Source of the DNA: Chitinophagaceae bacterium
Lineage (GTDB): Bacteria; Bacteroidota; Bacteroidia; Chitinophagales; Chitinophagaceae
NCBI GenBank assembly: GCA_947442905.1
Contig: CANEWV010000061.1
Coordinates: 1 to 8,087 of the forward strand
Length of the DNA: 8,087 bases
Direction: 5' to 3'
The notes beneath the pieces were generated by a model. It had not been told where the DNA came from. It saw nothing but the letters and a program-made list of their open reading frames with translations, and did not search any database. Each line of letters begins with the position of its first letter. Within the stretch, counting starts at the first letter, position 1. Made by a program: the position numbers and the translations under genes. Positions 1 through 5,808 of this stretch are shown one piece after another.

Positions 1-28
1 GAAATAATATAATTATCTTCTTTTGCAT
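1..28 (-). CDS. 5' end of a minus-strand gene, cut by the window edge
   Basis: On the minus strand an ATG at 28-26 opens a frame reading MQKKIIILF before the window ends. Two or three lysines followed by hydrophobic residues look like the start of a signal peptide. A TACCTTTG box on the same strand (48-41) lies 12 bases upstream of the ATG, which supports this as a real start. Nine codons are too few to name a family. Alternatively the ATG is chance in AT-rich DNA. Confidence 0.3.
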
Positions 29-40
29 GATTATGAAGTG

Positions 41-48
41 CAAAGGTA
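41..48 (-). promoter_or_regulatory. Possible Bacteroidota -7 box for the leftmost gene
   Basis: The minus strand reads TACCTTTG, an exact match to the Bacteroidota sigma-A -7 consensus TAnnTTTG. I see no convincing TTTG at the expected -33 distance, so only half of the promoter is supported. Confidence 0.3.
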
Positions 49-89
49 TTAAAATATTTAGAGTAAAGGATGTTAAAACAAATAAAAAT

Positions 90-125
90 ATCAGCATTAA
101 AGGTTCGTGTATTCGGTAAGAAATG
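90..125 (-). pseudogene. Remnant of a tyrosine-recombinase N-terminus, copy 1
   Basis: The minus strand reads HFLPNTRTFNAD before running into unrelated sequence. From memory, FLPxTRTFN-type starts occur at the N-terminus of Bacteroidota phage-type integrases, usually followed by a GKAPIY-like segment that is absent here. No start codon is visible in this frame and a stop lies upstream, so it is not expressed as such. Its position directly behind a tRNA 3' end and terminator is where an integrase gene sits in a tRNA-integrated element. The match is short, so the family call is an inference. Confidence 0.4.
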
Positions 126-159
126 ACATGAACCTCACGCAAACCTCACGCAAAAACAG

Positions 160-187
160 AAAAGGACCCACGATTTAACGTAAGTCC
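160..187 (-). terminator. Terminator hairpin behind the tRNA fragment, copy 1
   Basis: On the minus strand a 9-bp stem (GGACTTACG with CGTGGGTCC, loop TTAAAT) is followed by TTTT. Two of the pairs are G-U on the minus strand but would be A-C mismatches on the plus strand, so the hairpin works in the minus direction, downstream of the tRNA fragment. This is the expected layout of a tRNA gene and its own terminator. Confidence 0.6.
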
Positions 188-199
188 TTGATTTTCATG

Positions 200-241
200 T
201 AGCGAGACCGGTATTTGAACCCGGGACCTCAGGGTTATGAA
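200..241 (-). pseudogene. 3' half of a tRNA with CAT anticodon, copy 1
   Basis: Minus strand: anticodon loop TTCATAA, 3' anticodon stem CCCTG, variable loop, T arm around GGGTTCAAAT, then acceptor strand TCTCGCT and discriminator A. The T stem has one mismatch (G:A). No 5' half follows: beyond the anticodon loop (higher coordinates) the sequence is unrelated AT-rich DNA with no D arm and no matching AGCGAGA acceptor strand. It cannot fold into a functional tRNA. CAT with these arms suggests a tRNA-Met or the lysidine-type tRNA-Ile; the fragment cannot decide. CCA is not encoded. Confidence 0.7.
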
Positions 242-364
242 GATTTTTTTAGAAAATAAAGACGTTGATTTGTAGTTAGTTATGTTTTAAGAAAACCGAA
301 AACAACAGATTTTAACCGAATTCAGGGGGTGTTTTTCTCACACAGAAAACATTAATTTTAATTT

Positions 365-505
365 ATGAATTTGAATATATCATTTGTAGAAAGAGCCAAG
401 TTGTGCAGCATCATCTTATCGAAACAGACTCCAGCTACCATAGAGGAAGCAAGGAAACAAGCACAATGGTTGAAGAGTAAATCCATCAAGAAGAAGAGGC
501 AATGA
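365..505 (+). CDS. Small basic hypothetical protein, 46 aa
   Basis: ATG at 365 opens a 46-codon frame ending in TGA at 503-505. The product has a helical middle (TPATIEEARKQA) and a Lys/Arg-rich end (SKSIKKKRQ). I do not recognise the family. Its stop overlaps the ATG of a second small frame (502-636) in an ATGA arrangement, as translationally coupled genes do. That second frame gives a Lys-rich 44-aa product with no recognisable feature and overlaps the PepSY-like remnant in another frame, so I do not call it separately. The gene lies among decayed genes and may itself be a fragment. No convincing promoter is visible. Confidence 0.35.
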   Translation: MNLNISFVERAKLCSIILSKQTPATIEEARKQAQWLKSKSIKKKRQ

Positions 506-533
506 AATTAAAAGTAAATTTGTCCCCTAATAG

Positions 534-719
534 AAATATGACCACACTATATGCATACAAAAGAGAGCGTATACTATTACTCACAAAGGTAAAACGCCAA
601 AAGCAGTTTCTAAAATTGAAACTTCAAATCAAGTGACAATTTATGAATTAGAGATTTCGAAAAGTATGAAAACAGTTGAATTATTTTATAAGCAAGACGG
701 AACTGAAACTAAAGAATAA
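534..719 (+). pseudogene. Truncated, frameshifted PepSY-like periplasmic protein (C-terminal remnant)
   Basis: The frame from 534 to the TAA at 717-719 reads through HKGKTPKAVSKIE, then TIYELEISKS, and ends ELFYKQDGTETKE. The pattern of a KxPKxVxKIE helix, a YELEI strand and a final strand running into DGxxxKE resembles the C-terminal part of PepSY-like (putative beta-lactamase-inhibitor-like) proteins of Bacteroidota, often encoded near metal-efflux operons. There is no start codon at a sensible place, stops in the same frame occur at 528-533, and the N-terminal half with its signal peptide is missing. A strong terminator follows immediately, as expected at the end of a real former gene. The family call is from memory of the motif pattern. 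Confidence 0.4.
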
Positions 720-725
720 AAATCT

Positions 726-760
726 AAACGGCAAAACGCAAATTGTGTTTTGCCGTTTTT
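726..760 (+). terminator. Rho-independent terminator after the PepSY-like remnant
   Basis: A perfect 12-bp stem (AAACGGCAAAAC at 726-737 with its complement at 747-758), extendable into the loop by a G-U and a C-G pair, ends in TTTTT at 756-760. It starts 6 bases after the TAA at 717-719. It also isolates the efflux operon from transcription coming from the left. Confidence 0.85.
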
Positions 761-804
761 AATTAAGATAAATATCATGTATAAATTGATTTACTTTTAA
801 AAGT

Positions 805-933
805 ATGAATAAACTACCAGCAATCACCCTTTCATTTTGGATAATGAAAATTTGTGCAACAACACTTGGTGAAACAGCAGGAGACTTACTTTCAATGATA
901 AAAAATATTGGCTATGCCATAAATAATTTGTAA
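805..933 (+). pseudogene. N-terminal fragment of a COG4705-like membrane protein
   Basis: A 42-aa frame begins MNKLPAITLSFWIMKICATT and continues LGETAGDLLSM, then stops at TAA 931-933. The order 'KLP.ITL.FWIMKI.ATTLGET.GDLLSM' matches my memory of the N-terminus of COG4705 membrane-anchored proteins (normally about 250 aa with repeated membrane segments), which frequently lie near metal or stress genes in Bacteroidota. Here the first membrane segment breaks off after NIGYAINN and nothing downstream continues it in any frame. It is therefore a truncated gene, although a short peptide could still be made. Confidence 0.5.
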
Positions 934-1029
934 TAAAACCAATAACGAGATTCTGATCACCTTCAAGCGACAAGACATTAATTGGAAAGTCACTAAAACA
1001 CAACTAAACAAAAGTAAGCTCTCCTATAA

Positions 1030-1060
1030 TTTGGCAGCTAAACTTAATTTGTTACCTTTG
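1030..1060 (+). promoter_or_regulatory. Bacteroidota sigma-A promoter of the efflux operon
   Basis: TTTG at 1030-1033 is separated by 19 bases from TACCTTTG at 1053-1060, an exact match to the TTTG/TAnnTTTG consensus with standard spacing. Only five bases lie between the -7 box and the ATG at 1066, so transcription would start at or next to the start codon, leaving little or no leader. No operator-like inverted repeat is obvious, and no regulator gene lies in the window. Confidence 0.75.
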
Positions 1061-1065
1061 CAAAG

Positions 1066-1383
1066 ATGAAAATTTTTACACTCTTCTTTAGTTTCTACTT
1101 GTTAGGACTGTTTTGTTTGCCATGTGGCGACAAGGAAGAGTGTACAGAAAAAACAAGAACAAACATTTCAGCACTCATCAACCACAACAATCACAGTAAA
1201 GATACAGAACATTGCACCTCATTTTGTACATGCTCTTGTTGTGCTGTATCAGTTTCATTTCCAACAATTGCCTCTTTCAAAATCTTTAAAAGAATTTTCC
1301 CCAATACAAAATATCCGATGTACGATATTTCGTACAATACCCAAGTTTCGTTTTCTGTTTGGCAACCGCCTAAATTAAGTTAA
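1066..1383 (+). CDS. DUF6660-like small Cys-rich exported protein
   Basis: The 105-aa product starts with a signal-peptide-like segment (MKIFTLFFSFYLLGLFCLPC), followed by GDKEEC and a His/Asn patch (residues 40-49). A cysteine cluster HCTSFCTCSCC spans residues 49-59 (Cys 50, 54, 56, 58, 59). The C-terminal half has no obvious motif. The N-terminus and CxCxCC-type cluster match my recollection of DUF6660, a small family usually encoded directly before CusA/CzcA pumps in Bacteroidota. Eight cysteines plus histidines suggest metal binding in the periplasm before hand-over to the pump; this is inferred, not established for the family as far as I know. The start is supported by the promoter just upstream. 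The fusion pump follows after about 100 bp. Confidence 0.75.
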   Translation: MKIFTLFFSFYLLGLFCLPCGDKEECTEKTRTNISALINHNNHSKDTEHCTSFCTCSCCAVSVSFPTIASFKIFKRIFPNTKYPMYDISYNTQVSFSVWQPPKLS

Positions 1384-1481
1384 GGAATTATATAAAATTT
1401 GGTGGCTTTGCCCCAAAGCATAATGTGCTAATACATCACACCTATGCACTTAATTATTTCTATAACTTAATATATCATTTA

Positions 1482-4400
1482 ATGATAAATAAAATCATTC
1501 ATTTTTCAGTTAATAACAAATTGATTACAGGGGTACTGTTGAGCATCTTTGTTCTTTGGGGCATTTATTCGTTCACTCAATTAAGCGTTGATGCCTTGCC
1601 TGATGTTACCAATAATCAAGTACAGGTAATTACCAATAGCCCCAATTTGGCTACGCAGGAAGTAGAACAATTTATTACTTATCCTTTAGAAACAGAATTT
1701 AAATCTTTACAAGGGTTAGTAGAATTGAGAAGTACCAGCCGTAGCGGTTTATCAGTTATCACCATTGTTTTTAAAGACAATATGCCAAGTAATATTACAA
1801 GGCAGTTAGTAGCAGAAAAAATAAAAATTGGAACAGAACAAATACCAAAAGAATATGGCACACCCGAAATAGCACCACCGACTACTGGCTTAGGCGAAAT
1901 CTACCAATATGTAATTGTTCCAAAGAAAGGCTATGAAGATAAATTTTCTTCAACAGATTTACGAACTGTACAGGATTGGATTATTAAAAGACAATTGTTA
2001 GGTACAGAAGGTATAGTGGACATAAGCAGCTTTGGTGGCAAACTAAAACAATACGAAGTAAGTGTTAAGCCCGAAAGATTGGCAGCAATGAATTTGACGC
2101 TAATAGATGTTTACAATGCTCTGCAAAAAAACAATTCTAACACAGGCGGTAGTTACATTGACAAAGGGCCTAATATTTATTTTATCCGTGGTGAAGGTTT
2201 GATAGAAAAATTAGACGACATCAATAATATTGTTGTTGCCAATGCCAATGGTATTCCAGTTTTAATAAAAGATATTGGCACAGTTGATTTTGGTTTTGCC
2301 CCTCGTTATGGAGCAATGACAAGGAACGGTAAGGGAGAAACAGTTGGTGGTGTTGTGCTAATGCAGAAAGGCGAAAATGCAGTAAGGGTTATTGAACGGG
2401 TTAAAGAGAAAATGAAAACCATTGAAAAATATTTGCCAGAAGGTTTAGGCATTGATGTATTTGTAGACAGGACAAAATTAATTGACCGAACCATCAGCAC
2501 AGTAAGCATCAATTTATTAGAAGGTGCGTTGATTGTAATTTTTGTATTGGTTGTTTTCTTAGGCAATTTCAGAGCAGGTTTAATTGTGGCAAGTGTTATT
2601 CCTTTAGCTATGTTATTCGCTGTTGCTATGATGAATTTATTTGGCGTTAGTGCAAACCTCATGAGTATGGGAGCATTAGATTTTGGTTTAATTGTGGACG
2701 GTGCAGTTATCGTTGTTGAAAGTTTATTGCACAAATTTTCAACTCAGTTCCGAAACCAAAAACTTTCCCAAACCCAAATGGATGCAGAAGTTACAGATGG
2801 GAGCAGTAAAATAATGAGTAGTGCAGTTTTTGGGCAAATAATTATCCTTATAGTTTACATCCCAATTTTTGCATTGAGTGGTATTGAGGGAAAAATGTTT
2901 ACGCCAATGGCTCAAACTGTAAGTTTTGCAATTGTTGGCGCATTGCTTCTATCCATTACATATGTACCTTTAATGAGTAGTTTATTTCTAAATAAAAAAA
3001 TTGCTGCAAAAGATACATTAACCGATAGAGCAATAAAATGGTTAGTTAGCAAATATCAACCTGCACTAAACCGAATTATAAAATTTCGCGTTGCAGTTAT
3101 TGCAGGTGCAGTTTTCATTTTTGTATTATCAATTTTCGTTTTTAATTCTTTGGGCGGTGAATTTATTCCAGAGCTAGACGAAGGCGATTTTGCAACCAAC
3201 TATACTATAAGGCAAGGTAGCAGTTTGCCGCAAACCATTGAAGTAGGAACACAGTTAGAAAAAATTGCACTCACATTTCCCGAAGTAAAAGAAGCAGTAA
3301 GTAAGATTGGCACAAGTGAAGTACCTACCGACCCTATGCCTATTGAAAGTGCCGATTTGCTAATGGTTTTAAAAGATAAAAAAGAATGGACATCAGCAAA
3401 AGACAAAGAAGAATTAGCAGAAAAGATGAACGAAAAAATGAGTGAAATCCCAGGTGTAAACTTGTCTTTTGAGCAACCAATACAAATGCGTTTCAATGAA
3501 TTAATTGCAGGTGTAAAAAGTGATATTGCCATAAAAATATTTGGCGATGATTTGGATAAACTATTCGCGAAAGGAAATGAAGTAAGCAAATTGGTAAGCA
3601 ATATTAAAGGACTTACAGATATTAAAGTAGAGCAAATTGTGGGTATGCCGCAGTTGGTAGTAAAATATGATCGTAGCAAAATTGCACAATATGGTTTAAA
3701 CATCAGCGATGTAAACGCAACACTTAACACAGCTTATGCAGGGGGTTACGCAGGTGTTGTGTACGAGGGCGAAAAGAAATTTGATTTGGTAGTACGCATT
3801 GCAAAATCTGCCAATACCGATGCAGATGCTTTAAGAGCTTTATTAATTCCTTTGCCTAACGGAAAACAAATTCCACTCAATGAAATTGCCGATGTTAATT
3901 TTATTTCTAGCCCAGCACAAATAAGCCGTGATGATGCAGAACGCAGAATTGTGATAGAAGCAAACGTAAGAGGAAGAGATGTAGAAAGTGTAGTAAAAGA
4001 AATTCAGGAGGTGTTAGATGCAAAACTAAAATTGCCCGAAGGTTATTATGTAGCTTACGGCGGACAGTTTAAAAATTTGCAGGAAGCTAAAAATCGTTTA
4101 ATAATTGCTGTACCAGTAGCCTTATTAATAATCTTCTTTTTATTGTTTTTAACCTTTCGATCTACTAAAGAAGCCTTGATAATTTTTTCAGCCATTCCAT
4201 TAGCAGCCATTGGTGGCATATTAGCTTTATGGATGAGAGGAATGAATTTTAGCATTTCAGCAGGGGTTGGTTTCATTGCCTTGTTTGGCGTAGCAGTTTT
4301 AAATGGCATCGTATTAATCAGTTATTACAACCGCTTAAAAGAAGAAGGCGAAGAAGATATAACCAACCGCATTTTAAAAGGCAGTGCAGCAAGGTTACAA

Positions 4401-5795
4401 CCAGTTTTAGCAACCGCAGCTGTTGCTTCACTAGGTTTTATACCAATGGCATTTAGTACAAGTGCAGGCGCTGAAGTTCAAAAACCTTTGGCAACGGTTG
4501 TTATTGGTGGCTTATTTTCTTCTACGCTGTTGACGCTTTTTGTGCTTCCAGTTCTTTACAGTTTGTTTTATCAAAAAAGAAAAAAGAAGATGAAAATAAA
4601 TACTACCGCAAATAATTTGTTATTGCTCATATTTTCAATGATTGGTTTTAATGCAAAAGCACAAACAAACACATTGACTTTACAAAATGCATTGGACTTA
4701 GCAACAAAAAATTACCCAGCTATTCAGCAAGCAACATTGCAAACTCAGCAACAACAGGCACTCACAGGCACAGCTACCATTTTAGAACCTTTTAATATCA
4801 ATACCGGTTTAGGCCAAATAAATAGCAATGTGTTTGATTACAATATAGGCGTAGCACAGGGCTTTAAATTGCCCAATGCTTACAAGGCAGAGAAAAATTT
4901 ATTGAAACAAAATGTATCCGTTGCAAAATCTTACGAAACTGTTACAAAAAATGAATTGATAAAAAATGTTTCCAACGCTTATTACAATTGGTTATTCAGT
5001 TGGCAGGAGTATAGTTTGCTATTACAAACCGATAGTATTTTTGCCGACTATGAAAAGTATGCCAACAAAAAATACCAAGTAGGCGAAAGCAATAAATTAG
5101 AAAAAATAAATGCAACCCTGCAACACAAAGATTTGATTTTGCAATTGGCACAAGCCAAAACAAAGGTTTCATTTTATTTAACAGACCTGCAAAAGTGGAT
5201 GTGTACAAGTGAACAATACAAAGCACCATTACAGTTTACCCAATTACCCGAAATTAATTTAAACGACACAAGTTTGGTAAACAAACATCCAGTATTACAA
5301 TTTTTACAACAACAAGTAACAGCAAAAGAGCTAGCCATTAAAGCAGAAAAAGCAAAAGGGCAACCCTCATTTAATTTGGGTGTAAATGCACAGTCCTTGG
5401 ACAAAGCAAAATATTTTTATTATGGTGGTGTAGGTGTCAATATTCCCTTATTTAAAAATGGTGTAAAGGCAAGAACACAAGCCGCCAAGTTTGAATCCGA
5501 AATTGCAAAAAAAGAATTGGATAAAACACAACAAGAAATTTCAACCCTTTTTTTACAGCAAAATCAGTTGCAGCAACAAAGTTTACAACAGTTGAAATAT
5601 TATCAAACTGAAGGTTTGCCAATGGCTGAAAGCATTATCAATGCTGCACAACTCAGCTATAAGTCAGGTGATATTGGCTACATTGAATACATTCAAAACA
5701 TTAAGGATGCAATCAAAATAAAAACCGATTATTTGGCTGCCATTAATAGCTACAACCAAACCATTATCCAACTTAACTATTTATTAAATCGCTAA
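1482..5795 (+). CDS. czcA: CzcA-type heavy-metal RND pump fused to a CzcC/TolC-type outer-membrane channel
   Basis: This 1437-aa protein is two subunits of a tripartite efflux machine in one frame. Residues 1-1036 are a full-length HME-RND proton/metal antiporter: TM1 near 13-32, six membrane segments around 344-557, a second periplasmic domain, and five more segments around 872-1030. TM4 carries DFGLIVDGAVIVVE; D400, D406 and E413 line up with CzcA D402, D408 and E415, needed for transport. QMRFNELIAGVKSD has Glu where CusA has its copper-binding Met672, and TM10 has VLNG instead of CusA's Glu939 site, so Zn, Co, Cd or Ni is likelier than Cu/Ag. After a basic tail (KRKKK), residues 1037-1061 form a signal peptide ending FNAKA-Q; 1062-1437 are an outer-membrane efflux domain (LQNALDLATKNYP, VNIPLFKNGVKAR). 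Such fusions are common in Bacteroidota. I chose ATG 1482 (MINKIIHFSVNNKLI), matching the family start; an in-frame ATG at 1425 would add 19 atypical residues. Confidence 0.93.
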   Translation: MINKIIHFSVNNKLITGVLLSIFVLWGIYSFTQLSVDALPDVTNNQVQVITNSPNLATQEVEQFITYPLETEFKSLQGLVELRSTSRSGLSVITIVFKDNMPSNITRQLVAEKIKIGTEQIPKEYGTPEIAPPTTGLGEIYQYVIVPKKGYEDKFSSTDLRTVQDWIIKRQLLGTEGIVDISSFGGKLKQYEVSVKPERLAAMNLTLIDVYNALQKNNSNTGGSYIDKGPNIYFIRGEGLIEKLDDINNIVVANANGIPVLIKDIGTVDFGFAPRYGAMTRNGKGETVGGVVLMQKGENAVRVIERVKEKMKTIEKYLPEGLGIDVFVDRTKLIDRTISTVSINLLEGALIVIFVLVVFLGNFRAGLIVASVIPLAMLFAVAMMNLFGVSANLMSMGALDFGLIVDGAVIVVESLLHKFSTQFRNQKLSQTQMDAEVTDGSSKIMSSAVFGQIIILIVYIPIFALSGIEGKMFTPMAQTVSFAIVGALLLSITYVPLMSSLFLNKKIAAKDTLTDRAIKWLVSKYQPALNRIIKFRVAVIAGAVFIFVLSIFVFNSLGGEFIPELDEGDFATNYTIRQGSSLPQTIEVGTQLEKIALTFPEVKEAVSKIGTSEVPTDPMPIESADLLMVLKDKKEWTSAKDKEELAEKMNEKMSEIPGVNLSFEQPIQMRFNELIAGVKSDIAIKIFGDDLDKLFAKGNEVSKLVSNIKGLTDIKVEQIVGMPQLVVKYDRSKIAQYGLNISDVNATLNTAYAGGYAGVVYEGEKKFDLVVRIAKSANTDADALRALLIPLPNGKQIPLNEIADVNFISSPAQISRDDAERRIVIEANVRGRDVESVVKEIQEVLDAKLKLPEGYYVAYGGQFKNLQEAKNRLIIAVPVALLIIFFLLFLTFRSTKEALIIFSAIPLAAIGGILALWMRGMNFSISAGVGFIALFGVAVLNGIVLISYYNRLKEEGEEDITNRILKGSAARLQPVLATAAVASLGFIPMAFSTSAGAEVQKPLATVVIGGLFSSTLLTLFVLPVLYSLFYQKRKKKMKINTTANNLLLLIFSMIGFNAKAQTNTLTLQNALDLATKNYPAIQQATLQTQQQQALTGTATILEPFNINTGLGQINSNVFDYNIGVAQGFKLPNAYKAEKNLLKQNVSVAKSYETVTKNELIKNVSNAYYNWLFSWQEYSLLLQTDSIFADYEKYANKKYQVGESNKLEKINATLQHKDLILQLAQAKTKVSFYLTDLQKWMCTSEQYKAPLQFTQLPEINLNDTSLVNKHPVLQFLQQQVTAKELAIKAEKAKGQPSFNLGVNAQSLDKAKYFYYGGVGVNIPLFKNGVKARTQAAKFESEIAKKELDKTQQEISTLFLQQNQLQQQSLQQLKYYQTEGLPMAESIINAAQLSYKSGDIGYIEYIQNIKDAIKIKTDYLAAINSYNQTIIQLNYLLNR
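4580..4593 (+). other. Slippery heptamer and internal ATGA at the pump/channel junction
   Basis: AAAAAAG at 4580-4586 is read as A_AAA_AAG in the pump frame, the canonical bacterial -1 slippage heptamer. After a -1 slip, translation would add nine codons and stop at TAA 4613-4615, giving a pump without the channel domain. Four bases beyond the heptamer, ATGA at 4590-4593 is the in-frame Met of the internal signal peptide overlapped by a TGA in the +1 frame. A preceding A6 run (4573-4578) adds polymerase-slippage potential. No strong downstream hairpin or upstream stimulator is evident, and Lys-rich tails in AT-rich genes produce such runs by chance. Confidence 0.4.
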
Positions 5796-5808
5796 AATAA
5801 TTTCAAAA

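Larger units (their letters stand above)
96..241 (-). repeat. Long direct repeat, copy 1 (tRNA 3' half + terminator + integrase start)
   Basis: This 146-bp block recurs at 7151-7285 in the same orientation with about ten mismatches and one 11-bp length difference (counted by eye). In minus-strand order it holds the 3' half of a tRNA from the anticodon loop onward, a terminator hairpin, a spacer, and a short coding remnant resembling the N-terminus of a tyrosine recombinase. The copies diverge after position 241, the outer edge of the anticodon loop. The length difference comes from a tandem duplication of AACCTCACGCA at 131-141 and 142-152, present once in copy 2. The structure fits an attachment site of an element integrating into a tRNA anticodon loop. 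It could instead be a dispersed repeat left by older insertions. Confidence 0.8.

Noticed and set aside
200..241. Complete functional tRNA gene
   Set aside because: Both copies contain only the 3' half; no D arm or 5' acceptor strand is found on either side.
247..259. 13-bp match TTTTAGAAAATAA shared with 7436-7448, considered as a further element end
   Set aside because: Such an AT-rich 13-mer is expected by chance once or twice in 8 kb of this composition.
934..1029. Possible plus-strand frame before the efflux promoter, reading into 1068
   Set aside because: It has no start codon and no family resemblance, and would overlap the promoter and the first codons of the Cys-rich gene.
1124..1378. 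84-aa plus-strand frame overlapping the Cys-rich protein
   Set aside because: It lacks a promoter and recognisable motifs and lies entirely inside a better-supported gene with signal peptide, Cys cluster and promoter.
1425..1481. N-terminal extension of the pump from ATG 1425
   Set aside because: The 19 extra residues (Tyr/His-rich) do not resemble the family, whose proteins begin near MINKIIHFSVNNK. ATG 1482 gives the expected length.
2306..3730. Long minus-strand frames inside the pump gene
   Set aside because: They are antisense shadows: compositionally odd, with no promoters, and the plus-strand gene is unambiguous.
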